Source of the DNA: Theobroma cacao | Taxonomy: Eukaryota > Streptophyta > Magnoliopsida > Malvales > Malvaceae | Reading direction: 5' to 3' | Assembly (NCBI RefSeq): GCF_000208745.1 | Contig: NC_030855.1 | Location: 6,095,839 to 6,159,838 of the forward strand | Length of the DNA stretch: 64,000 bases | In this document: piece after piece, positions 46,907 to 58,617 of the stretch | Layout: each line of letters starts with the position of its first letter | Position numbering within the stretch: position 1 is the stretch's first letter | The notes under the pieces: model-generated | What the model was told of the DNA's origin: nothing | What the model saw: the letters and a program-made list of their open reading frames with translations, nothing else | The model's database searches: none | Made by a program: the position numbers and the translations under genes

Positions 46907-49836
46907 TGTCATGACCCGGAACTCCCATCTGGTCCGTGATAACCGTTGCGATGTCCCAATAAGCACTCATTATTTAGAATGCCGATCAGAACCCTACAAG
47001 GCTTAGCATCAGCTTCCGCATCTCCCCGGTGAGCGACAGTTATTAAATCTCGCATTTCAAGAAATCATAAGTCGTTTCCAACTCAAAATAATAAAATATT
47101 ATTTTTTAGCTCACAAGGGCATTTTCATCATTTTTTTTTGAAAATTTTGAAATCCGTAAAAATGTAATATGTAAGTGGAAACACATATTTCATGATTTAA
47201 ATTAAATTTTGAAGTCTAAAACATTCGTTTAAAGTAAAATTATAGCTATTTAAATATAATAAAAATATTAAATAAAATATTCTATTTTCTTATAATACAA
47301 TATTTTCAAAGTCTTCCTAAAATAACTTTTGTAGCGTAAGAGTAAAATAAATTTATTCATATAGTAATAAAGATAATTAAAGTATGAAATTTCGTTTACA
47401 GTGACACATGGGCCCCTAACTGACCAAGAAGGTGTAGGGCTACGAACCCTTACTTTCTAGGATGCACTTTGAGATTAATTCCTGTCTTAATCAACTATCA
47501 ACAAACTATCCTGAGCTTGAAAAATGGATACGGAGAGGGGTGAGATTAAATAATCCCAGTGAGTAAATAATTACCATCAAAAGCATCTAAAGCCGAGTAG
47601 ATGGAGACAATATAAAAACGTTATATCTCAATAATGTTCATAACACAAAATTTGTTTCAATCTATACCAAACAATTTCTTTTTATCAAAATTTCCCAACT
47701 TATGAATTTCTTAAACTTGGCCCCTGCCAAAATCATTCTCGCGGGTACCTTCGTCAAGATATCCCATTGAGACCGCCAAGGCTGTTAAATGTCCCATACC
47801 CATAAACATGTTTTCGCATCTGACACAAGTCGTTCCTTGGCGTTGACTGAGTCTCACTCTCACGTGGTGGTTCGAACGTGAGGTGCACTGAAATCATACT
47901 TCAAGAGATACTTCATCCAACATCTCCCCCCGTAGGTAGTTATATAATTGGGTTATCGTGCTCCTCTCATAGGTAGTCTATGGAAACCCCCACCACTGCA
48001 GTGACCGTTTAATATACCACCAGACCCATAAAATTTCCAGTAGCATAATATGACGAATAAAATTTAATCCAGTTTACCGAGACCAATCCAAAACTGTTCA
48101 TATATTTCATGCCAACCCCAAAAATTTAGCCATCATGCTACCATAGTGTCATAAGCCCCAATTTCAATAACATATAAAATCATAAATTTCAACACAATCT
48201 CCATATACTCAATTTTCCCAAAACAATATTTGATTTCAAAACCAGTACAAATCTCATTTTTATTAAAAAATATTTTAATTGAAAAACATAATATTTTATA
48301 ATTTAAACTCACCATTCAATAAAAGCATCAAACAAGTATAATTATTATAGATATTTAAGACGATAAATTATCCACTCACTGTTCTAGGAGTCGATGTACT
48401 CCTAATCCCAGTCTTCAAGCACAATCTCTGTACTTTTACCAGTGTAATTTGCTCACCACATATCCACAATGTACAATACATAATTCACCACATCAATGCT
48501 TGACCATTATAAAATCAATTCAGGCTCGGTATATAGGCATGATATGATATACAACTTATCTGACTACCGCTTAAATGCGGTGCTGACCTAATTCGGCCTA
48601 TTATCTCCAATTTAACTCCAAATCAATTCTTCTCACTTTCTACACTCCAATTATACTTAAATTACCTTAGTGACTGTGAATGAGATTCAATTTATCAGTC
48701 CCGGTAGCAAATAACGAAAATACCCCTAGTGGGTAAAAATTTGAATTTTTGCTCTGAAAATTCCCATTATTTTTCTAGGCTCATAATTCATCATTATTCA
48801 TCATAATTCCTCAAATAAACATCAAGATCATTAGCCAATATTCCCTAGAAAATTCAGCCAATAATGGTAATGGAGGAAAATAAATTCTTTTCTTACTGTT
48901 TTGTTCCTAAATATGCTAAACTAACTAAAAATACTAACATAACTTAAAATCAATTTAATCTAACAACTTTCTCTCTCCTAACCCATTTTGATCAGCCATC
49001 AATTCATCATGAAAACATGTAATTTAAGCATGAAAAATAAGGAGAAATGCTTAAGGAAGATAGATTTCAAGCTTAAGTTGAAAAATCCTACATTTTTCAC
49101 TTGTTTTCCTTGATTTTCCACACTTTTTCTCTTGAAATTCCTCACCTAGGGTTTGTTCTTCCTCTCTTTCTTTCTCTTCCTTGCTTGGCCGAATATTTGG
49201 AGAGTAATGGGCTGATTTATGCTATTTTTTTAGTTAAATAATAAAAAATCCTAAGCTTGACACATGGCATTTTCTTATTGGTCCATTTTTAAAACTTTTA
49301 AAATTTTAAACCTTTTATCTCCGCTACATGATTAGTCAAAGGTCAAAAATGAGGATAAAGGAAGACCTTGTGCTGGACAAATGTCCTGATGGTGAAAAAT
49401 TACAATTTTGCCCTTGGAGTGGTAAAATTATCATTTTACCCATATACTCCAAATCATACCAAAATTAAAATTTTTCACTTCTAAACCTCAAATCATACTC
49501 CAATAAGTCAAATGGGGCCAAAAAAATCTTTTCTAAAAGTTTCCATTTTGTCTCCAAGTGGCAAATGACCATTTTGCCTCTAGATAGTGAAAATTTCGGT
49601 TTGACTCCAAATTGATCATCGAACTCCAAATCACCATTTTAAGTCATCCCTGAACCATGAAACTCTTAATTTCACTTTAAAATTTCTATTTGAACTAGTT
49701 CGAGAATTAATCGACTTAATGATACCATTAAGGGCAATATCGTCTTTTAACGATTTTCTCAAACTTCCTAAATATGTAACCATTCTATTGAGCATGTAAA
49801 TGACGTCGTAATTATTTTATAAAACAGGGTTTGACA
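46907..49836 (-). mobile_element. Solo Ty3/gypsy-type LTR (copy A), 2.93 kb
   Basis: On the minus strand it reads TGTCAAACCCTGTTTT to CCGGGTCATGACA. A perfect TTTTG duplication flanks it (46,902-46,906 and 49,837-49,841). It is homologous to 58,618-61,254 (shared ACTAGTTCAAATAGAAATT and GGTCATTTTGCC-type text) but clearly diverged in its 3' third. No internal coding region is present. The minus ORF at 48,133-48,315 is chance. Confidence 0.88.
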
Positions 49837-49841
49837 TTTTG

Positions 49842-52060
49842 ACTGGTCCCATTTTAAGATCAATGTGGTAAATTAATAATTCATCAAATTATAAGATAAT
49901 ACAATTAGAAAAAACACATAAACCCCACTTGATATATAAATCAATAATCTTCTTATACATTAAAATTATATATATATACATGATTTAGTTATGAGGCCTT
50001 TGTAAAATATAATTCTAATATTACTTATTTCTTCTTGAAATTAATGTTTCTTTGGACCTCATTTCTAACTTTTTTTAGTACATTTAAGAAACTCTGGTAT
50101 AGAAATCTTGTATTGTAAGAAAAAATTTATATAACGTGATTGTTGTTTTGAATGCATCTTCACATGAGATAGGGTCTAGTACCAAAGGTGGTGCCAAACA
50201 ACTAATTTATACATCAATTAAGCATTAGAAAAGCTTAATTGATGTATAAATTAATAAATGATTAATTTATTGATTAAATAATATCTCAATTAATTAATAA
50301 ATTCTCATGATTCCAAAAGTATTAATTTATAGAAGTTTAATTGTAAATTGTTTAATGTTATTTTAATTTAATTTAAAAAATTTTAGATAAATCAATCAAG
50401 ATTAAGATAAGGTTAAAAGAAAGGAATGAATGTATAATATTAATTGCACGCTTTAAAAAAGGCATGATAAAAAGTTTCAATTGATGTCATTCTAATATAA
50501 TAATATATAAAAATACTATTTTTTAGAATAAAGAATTAAAGAGTGTGAGAGAAAGATCAAAGCCGGCCATCAATTTTGTTTGTTTCTATAAACTCAAGGA
50601 CAACCTGCATGGCAACCGAACCCAAAATTAATTCCTCAATAAAACTGAACACACCCATTAATGATTAGATTGCTTGGAAAGATATTTGAGCAAAACTTTA
50701 ACAATAACACTGTAATTTGCTCTTTAATTTTCAATTTTTGAAAATTTTAACAAAAAAAATAATATAAAATTAAAATTATATTTGATTAAAAGTAATTAAT
50801 TATAGGTTCAACATAACATATATCCAGGAATAGCTTTTACATATACAAGTTAAATGGTATATTGTGAGATTTGCTAAATTTTATTTTTAATTTAATTGAA
50901 TATCTAAATGTACTTTTTATTTTAATTTTATTTGATAGCTAAATGTACTTTTAATTTTTTATGTTGAGCCACTTTGATACGTTTAAGACATGAAATTGTT
51001 GTGTCTTAAATGTGTAGATATAATTAATACACGAAACACGGTTATTTTAAATTCAAATCTAGTTATCTTTGTGTCGTGTGCAAAATTACAGAGTGTTGTC
51101 AATGAGTAGGGTAATCGGAAAATTTGAGGTACCATAATTCGAATCTGATTAATAAGTAGGGTAACCCACTCTTACAACTACCAGTTATTTTTTAATTTTT
51201 CTATCCAAACCCAAATCCTAATATCATACCCACTACTCATCAATTACCTGAACTCATTTAAATAACTTATTGTGTAAAAACAAATATTATTAACCTCTTC
51301 ATGATTAACTATTTACCGAAATCCTTATAAAATAATAATTATATTTTACAGTTCACATCCACATAATTTACTAATACTTAAATTTATAAAAACAAACAAA
51401 TATTAAAATTAAAATTTAAACAATTAATAATTATAAAAATATCTCAAATTACAACTTAAATAATCAAAAATAAATAAATAAACATCCATAATAAACATCA
51501 ATATTTAGGTTCGTGTATCAAGTATCTAGGGGTGATAACCGTACCCTATCCAAACCTAAAATGGTTATTAAATTTGCTACCCAAACCCATCCCAAACTCG
51601 AATATAATGTAACCATACCTTATATAATTGGGTTGAATACCCGTAATTATCCATTTAAAGAATACTCATTGCCATCCCTACTGTTAATGACAATCAAATT
51701 AAAAAGGAATTTGGAGAGAAAGAAAACTAAAACAATGTTGTTTTCTCTATTGTTAGGGTTTTGGCTGAGGAAAGTAAGAAACACCGTAGTTTTGGAAGGC
51801 TTATTACAGCCTTTCATTAAAGCTCTAAATGGCGCCATTCAGTTGAGTGTGGAAGCAATTAAAACATTGGAAATTCATGTTCTTTGCTTTGTTTATAAAG
51901 AAATGCTTATATAGAGAAAGTTACTTCAGTTGACCATTTTATTTCTATTTAAATAGACATAATAAAAAAGCTAAAATATAATTATAGTTTATGATCTAAA
52001 TTACTTGTATACACATAATTTAATATGAATTTTGTTTTTTAGTTCAATCATTTTCTTTTG
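49842..52060. other. AT-rich intergenic DNA; one perfect hairpin; possible small hAT MITE
   Basis: No gene is recognisable. A 21-bp perfect inverted repeat sits at 50,203-50,253 (listed separately). At 51,527-51,681 the ends TAGGGGTGATAAC and TTGCCATCCCTA, with ACCC-rich text between, resemble small hAT-type MITEs, but I see no 8-bp duplication. The open frame at 51,513-51,914 overlaps this and shows no known domain. Confidence 0.45.
50203..50253. repeat. Perfect 21-bp inverted repeat with 9-base loop
   Basis: TAATTTATACATCAATTAAG plus C at 50,203-50,223 is exactly complementary to 50,233-50,253, around the loop ATTAGAAAA. It is not at the end of any element I can delimit. Confidence 0.9.
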
Positions 52061-52473
52061 GTCAAAATACCCGATAGGTCCTTCTACTATAGGTGTTTCA
52101 TTAATTTAGTCCCTTTACCCCAAAACTGGTTAATTTAATCCTCTACCCTAAGATTTTATGCAATCTGAGTCCCTCAACTTAATTCCATCCAAATTGACCA
52201 TTAGTGATGCTGACGTGACATTGACATGCCAAACAATATCTACATGGCGTTGACATGTTAGACCAAAATAATATTTTTTATCATTTTTCCAATTTTTCCC
52301 GCCTTTATTTCTTTGTGCCATTTCATAAAGATCAAATTAAAAAAATTATACAGTACAGAGACTAAATTGAACAAAATTGTAGAGTACAATGATTATATTG
52401 AACAAAATTTTATAATATAAAGACTAAATTGAACAAAGGTATGTTGTACAGGGACTAAATTTGATATTTTTAC
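52061..52473. mobile_element. MULE-type MITE, 413 bp
   Basis: The ends read GTCAAAATACCCGATAGGTC (plus) and GTAAAAATATCAAATTTAG (minus) and align through the following TCC..TAC. The 9-bp flanks TTTCTTTTG and TATTTTTTG agree at seven of nine positions, the duplication length of Mutator-like elements. The termini match the fold-back element at 37,802. It is non-coding. Confidence 0.65.
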
Positions 52474-53480
52474 TATTTTTTGTTTAGCATTACATTTATA
52501 CCAAAAATATACTTTTACAGATTAAAGGTTCTTCTTTAATAATAAAAATCATTAACTTTCCATTTGTACAAAAAAGGTACAAACTAATTACACTGCTTAA
52601 TTACAAAAGGATCAACGCTAGATACAAAAGAAATTCATTTATAGAAGGAACCAACGGTTCATCTCCATATTAGTACACAAAAGTATTGAGCCATAATTTT
52701 CAAGTATATGCACATGAGCAAAACATACGGCATACCCACAAAATTACATGCATGAATTGAATTGAGTCAAAATTTTTGCAACATATCCCTTATATTCACA
52801 CTATTAACACTACCTATTCTCAACACCAATAACAAAATAACAAAAAAAATAACAGATCATTTGATATTTTTGATGTCAAAGAAACAATATTTAACTAGCT
52901 AGTTACAAAAATAAGTGTAGCACCCAATAAACCACAAAACCAGTATATTAACAGTCAAAACGTCACAGCAAAATAACAACAAATAACATTTCATAGTAGC
53001 ACAATAAATCACACACACAACATTTTCATTTGGCATTTTTTATACTTTCTTGAGTTGGTAAATTAGCAACTAATGAATTTGATCTACTGGGTTGTTTATT
53101 TTGTGCAATTTCTTGTAGCAATAGTAACAAAATCAGTGTTTTAATGGCAAAAATAAGGTAACAGCAATATGAACACAATGCAAATCACATTTCTTCTCAC
53201 CAATAGCTTTCTACTAGATACGAAAGACATTGAATCCCCATGCCCAGTGGCAACCATCAATTAATTTGCCCTTCCAACCAATTAATAATAAAATAAGATC
53301 ACATTATAAGAGCATCTAAATACCTTAAACAAAAACAAAATGCACCAAACAATTTTTTACTTACATTTAAAACACAAAATCTTCCTTGTAGTTGTAGGTG
53401 TTGGAGCAGATTTATTTTAGGGCCTGTGGGTCATAGGTGCTTTTCCTTTCCCCTTAGGAATTGCATGCTTCACTCTCATT
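52474..53480. other. AT-rich flank of the MULE, no gene seen
   Basis: This may include the 3' untranslated end and terminal repeat of the minus-strand MULE that follows, but I could not find a terminus. The ORF at 53,505-53,741 is an antisense shadow. Confidence 0.4.
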
Positions 53481-54744
53481 CTCTAGATAGCAACACTTTT
53501 TAAATTGAAACCATCAGTCTTTGTAGTAGCAGATTGGGTTTTATGGAGCATAGGTGCTTTCCCACTAGAATGCTTCACTTTCATTCTCTTGATTGCTAGT
53601 TCTTCTCCATTGGTGGCTTCAATTGAAGATGTAGTAGCCCTAATAGCAAATTCACTTGTTCTAATAGCACAAGATTTCCTTTTTCGATTTGACTTTTCTT
53701 ATTGCTTGCCTGACTCTGGAAATGCAAATGACAAAAAATAAGTAATTAGCAATAAATAAAGCAACAAGATAATCTAAATCATTGACTTGCAGCATTGGAC
53801 ATTTTGGCTTATTGTGACCTCTTTAACAGCAAACAATAAATTTTATGTTAAATCCAACCCTCGACATTTGTTCTTCGTTCGACCCTTACCTCGTTTTTTT
53901 CTCTTATCCTTTTTAGGTCTTTCAGTATATTTCTTCACATAAGGAGGTAATATGACCTCCACATTCTTCTTAGGCTAGAACATTGGCCCTTTGTTAAGAT
54001 GGAGCATCGGTTCATATGCCTTCAGGTATTCAATTCTCTTAAAACAATCAGCAAAATACCTTGTAGGGTCCTCCCTTTATAGATGATAGCATTTATTGCA
54101 TGCTTGCACGGCATTTCACTAACGTCCTAAGCCTTGTAGCTGCATGTTCCATTGTGCAAACATACAGAGTAGCTCTCCCTCACTTGCTTGTCAACATCTT
54201 CCCAAAAGACTTCAAAAATATCCCCTATTCTAGTCCCCTAAACTTCTCTAATTTGTTGAGTATACGAGGCCCACACTCAGTTCGATAGTTTTTGCCATAT
54301 TCTTTGTTTTGAACCAATCTCCTCATCACATAAAGCCTTATATCTTTCAACATGCTGATGATTGGTTTGCATTTTTGTTTTATTATCACTCCATTGAATG
54401 CCTCGCACATATTGTTATTGATGACATCACACTTAGAGAAATCAAAGAAGAATGCTTGACACCAGTGCACAGCATCTCAATTCTCAACCCAATGGTTGTG
54501 TGCAAACTTATTCATAGACTTTAAAAGTCCCATTTGTCTCTTGAACTCTAGCTAGTTTGGAGATCTAGCACAACACCAAAACCGATACTTCAACTTTTAA
54601 TCTTTAAACTTCTTCCCCCACCGAGCATAGAAATGCCCTGCACACCTTCGTTGTTCAATGACCAGAAACATCTCATTAATAGCACTAAGAAGCCCCTATA
54701 ACAAAAAGATAAATTTGTCAGATAATAAGAATTAAAAAAAAAAA

Positions 54745-54946
54745 GGTCAAACTGGTTAATATAGTATTTTCTTCACTTTAATCCCTCTACCTAAAAAACT
54801 AGTAATTTAATCCCAGTACTCTAATATTATGTGTAAGTAGGTCCTTTACAATTGACCAAGAGGACCCAATTCATAAAATGTTATGGGGACTATATTGTTA
54901 ATTTTGTGAATAGAGTGAAGAAAATACTATATTAATCAGTTTGACC
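54745..54946. mobile_element. MITE with 33-bp terminal inverted repeats inside the MULE
   Basis: The left end GGTCAAACTGGTTAATATAG and the minus-strand right end GGTCAAACTGATTAATATAG continue identically to base 33 (TATTTTCTTCACT), with one mismatch in all. The length is 202 bp and it is non-coding. The flanks are A-rich and T-rich and show no clear duplication. Confidence 0.8.
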
Positions 54947-56830
54947 ATTTTTATGCTAAATAAAACACTAAATTGAAAAAAAATATTAATACTAAATTAA
55001 AAAAAATTTATTACTAAATTGAGAAAATATCTTTTGCATGTCACTAATAATGGTCCACCCCATCCCATTTTCAATATCGAGATCAGCACATAATAACTCC
55101 AAAAACCATGTGTAATGGTTTTTATTCTCCCATCCATTGATCATTACCTATGCTCTCTGGGGAACATTTAGTTATTCCCATATCAACTGACAACAACTAG
55201 CAGCCGTCCTTTGACGAATTCTTTTAAGAAACAACCATCTAACCCAATCAATGGTCGACAACATCTAATCCAATCAACACTACTACCTTATTTGGTGCAA
55301 ACCTATCCATCTTTATTTTTATTGTTGTTCCTTTGTTGTTCTCCACAAGCGCATCAGCATACTCCCTCAGCCATCTAAACTCCTTTATGTAACTTTCTTG
55401 AACTTGCTTCATAACTCTAAGTTTAGCTTTTTGGCCTTTGAGAGATCAATGGTGACACAATATTATTGCTCACCAATAGCTTCAAGAATGATATCTTGGT
55501 GATGTCATCCTTGAATTTCCCAGCCACTACCTTGACTATCACTTTCTTGTTTTTATTCGTGGGTTGACAATGACAATCTTTGTAGTAAGTCTTAACTTTA
55601 GATGAGTTGTCATTCTCATGCTTCAAAGCAAGGATCTCCTATTCACACCCAACAGTAGCACATTTTGCTCTTACTTTGACTTTGTTATTTTTCTTATTAA
55701 AAAATACAAAATGCTTCGCCATTAAGTACTCACAAAGAACAACTTTGAAATGTCTTGAATCTTTAAAAGTTTGACCCATAAAAAAGTTTGAGATAAGCAA
55801 ATTTAAAATGTAGTACCTCCCACTAGACTTCACCTTACATGCCTCGTCAGCTTTAGATCTTGAACTTGTTGAAAAAAAACTCTCTAGATCACTACACTAG
55901 ATGTAATCACTGTGGACCTTTTGTGCCCCAGCTCAACCTAAGCTTCCTACTCCAAAAGTTGGGCCTATAACATTAGTTTCAACCACACATGGGCTTCCAA
56001 CAATAGAACGAGATAAGCCTGTTGCAATAGCATGATCAACTCTTTGGCTTTTTTTATATAAGTTATCTACTGTAGCCATCAACCTATTCGTAATTTCCTT
56101 GAATTCTTTTAATTTTTCCTTTGCCATCGCTAACTGATCCTTCCCTTCATCACTCAACCATACCATATTTACCATTTCAAAATCATCATCATTTACACCA
56201 CCTACTTCATTTTCATTAGTTTGACCATCTTCATTTTCATCAGTAGATGACATAACAAATTCAACATCCTTATCCAAAGCTTTAGGCAGTGGAGTACAAT
56301 TTTCAACGTCTCAATGCTTAACACATACAGAAAACACACCATTCTCCTTTAGACATTAAGATATGTCACTAATGTTAGAGTCATCTACTATGGTTTTCAA
56401 ACCACTACCAATCTCTTCTACACAATGTAACCCTCTAATTTGAGCCAAATCATACCTTAACACTTTAACTATCTGTAATAAACTCCAATAACAGATTGTA
56501 TCCATATTAGGGACATCTATAAATGTTTTCTTCACATTTTTATATGAGAATTTAAAGGTATGAACTAAGGTTTTCCCAAGGTGATAACGGAATTGAGCAA
56601 GCTTATTTATATTATAAAATTTAAAAACAAGTAATTGATACCACAACTTAGCCATAATAACAGACAACCCATATTTATAAAAACAATAAAACACACAATG
56701 GTAGAAAAACTTCAAACCCTAAGACAATAAACAACGGCAACAAGTTGACAACACAATGTCAGCAAAAAACATAATGGTAGAACAAAACACAATTAAACTT
56801 TCAAGACCATAATCCTAAATTGACCATAAA

Positions 56831-56906
56831 AATAAAGTTTTCGAGACCACAACTTCATCAAGTTGAAAAAAATAAAGTTTTCGAGACCACAACTTCATCA
56901 AGTTGA
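56831..56906. repeat. Two-copy 40-bp tandem duplication
   Basis: AATAAAGTTTTCGAGACCAC and the following AACTTCATCAAGTTGA occur twice in a row, 40 bp apart, with no difference that I see over about 36 bases. Confidence 0.9.
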
Positions 56907-57072
56907 ACAAATACCTTGGTTGTCGACAACCTTAGCCTTTTCCTTTTTCCTTCCTTCTATCAATTTCCTTTCTTTTCTCTAACTCTCAACCATCAATATC
57001 AATTTCATTCTTGGTTATACTCTCAATTTCTACCATGAGATTAATGTTTATGTTATTTAATTTTCTACCCAC

Positions 57073-58578
57073 GCAAGTATACGTATCGTAAAAATAATAT
57101 AGTGATGAGTAGAATGTCAATCCCATAGAGAATTGAATTAATTCTTACTGTTAACTACTAAAATTAACACACCCTAATTTTATCTAAATAATTAAAATTA
57201 AAACTATTAAACTAATAACTAAAACTAATCTAAAATATATCAACAAAATTATTTTATTAACTTCTAGTGATTACCAGACCTAAGATTATGATATCCCTCA
57301 ATACTTCATCTGATTATTATGTCTATTTTTCTTAACTCAGTTCAATGGATTAAGTTGCTAACCTAGAGTCCTCATTTATTTATAAGTCTCTATCGAGTTT
57401 CTCATAAAAATATATTTCCTAATTAAGTTACTATATGTCTATACAAATTAAATTGAATAAAGATTCATTAAGTTCATGCTCTAGTTTTGGCTATGTATAG
57501 CTTATAGGTGTATGTTTACCCTATATGCAAATCAAACCACCTAATCAACTAAGTGCATTCGATCATACGCTATTCTATTTAAGGTCTACCTAAATCTTCT
57601 TCGTCAAGGTTTAACCTAGGTTTCCTATTCAATCTTATTGGTGATTAGGCAATTAGAAGCATTAAGAATATAATAAAATAAATAACTTAAATCCATCAAA
57701 CATATGCAATAAAGAGATAATTAAATCAAACTACGTATTGAGTTCAATCATAATATTAGATGAACAATTTAGTTCCCCATCAAGTCACACATCACCATCA
57801 AATAAAATTTAAATATTATAAACGAAACTAAGAAAATAAGAGAATTAAAAAAATAAATAAACTTAAGAATTTTTTTATTGATATCCAAATCTCCTTGAAT
57901 TCTTCAAATTCTTCTTAGCTTCAATGACTTTGTGGCTTGACTCTCCGCTGTCAATCTAATGTTTCGTTTTTTTCTTTTAAAAGTCCTTCAAAAAGTTATT
58001 TTTATAGGACTTTAAAGTTAGGTCAAGTTAGGTGAAGAAATAAGTCAATTCCCACCAGGATTTTCTCATCAAACTACGTAGGCCATGGCCTACTTCCTCT
58101 AAAGCCGCGGCTTTGACCATTTAAATAGCAGAAATCGTAATTGTTCTAGGACTATTGCAGTGCTCCAATTTTGACAAGATTTTTGACTAACTTCCAAGCT
58201 AAACTGGGCGACGTGATAAACATGACAGTTGTACCTTTTTCTCTTATCTTTCCAATGGTTCAAGGATCATCTCATTTGAAGCTTTGTAGAGAGAGTTAGA
58301 GTTGAAATACCAAAACATGTGCAGTGGAAGTCTATACCTTGAAATTGCTCTCCTTTTTTCATCAAATACCTACAAAAGCACAAATAAATCACTAATAACA
58401 TATTTTAATCACATTAACACCAAATTAAGTATAAAATTAACTAAGATTAGATTGACTCATCTAAATTAACTAATTTAAAATAATTAAATAAAACCTACTA
58501 ATTTTTATGCATTACTAAAAGAACTAAGCTAAATTACTTTCAAAATTGAGTCCAAATAATTCTATATCAGAGAGTTAT
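57073..58578 (-). mobile_element. TAT/Ogre-like LTR-type insert, second copy
   Basis: On the minus strand it starts ATAACTCTCTGATATAG and ends GATACGTATACTTGC, as does the insert at 20,351-22,093, with conserved blocks along its length. It sits in the 5' region of the minus-strand MULE. I find no target duplication. It is non-coding. Confidence 0.65.
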
Positions 58579-58617
58579 CAGTTCATTCTTGATTTCACTA
58601 TTGATAGGTGTTCTTCT

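Larger units (their letters stand above)
53480..56990 (-). pseudogene. Mutator-like (MULE) transposase, decayed
   Basis: The minus strand gives, in order: an N-terminal leader part (56,715-55,933, acidic, with DENEDGQTNENEVGG); a MuDR-type N-terminal domain (55,833-55,423: FKDSRHFKVVLCEYLMAKHF, KVRAKCATVGCE); a transposase core fragment with a GLDGCFLK block (about 55,250); the W..AFFFDFSKCDVINNNMCEAFN block (54,470-54,225, the conserved NN..E.FN transposase motif with KPIISMLKDIR); and a C-terminal zinc knuckle CCxxGHNKPKC (about 53,800). Stops and frameshifts are many, and a 202-bp MITE interrupts it. The family is a cut-and-paste transposase. This copy is dead. Confidence 0.8.

Noticed and set aside
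51513..51914. 133-residue plus-strand ORF
   Set aside because: It overlaps a probable hAT-type MITE, has no recognisable domain, and is of a length expected by chance in this much sequence.
53505..54524. Plus-strand ORFs across the MULE
   Set aside because: Antisense to conserved transposase blocks on the minus strand.
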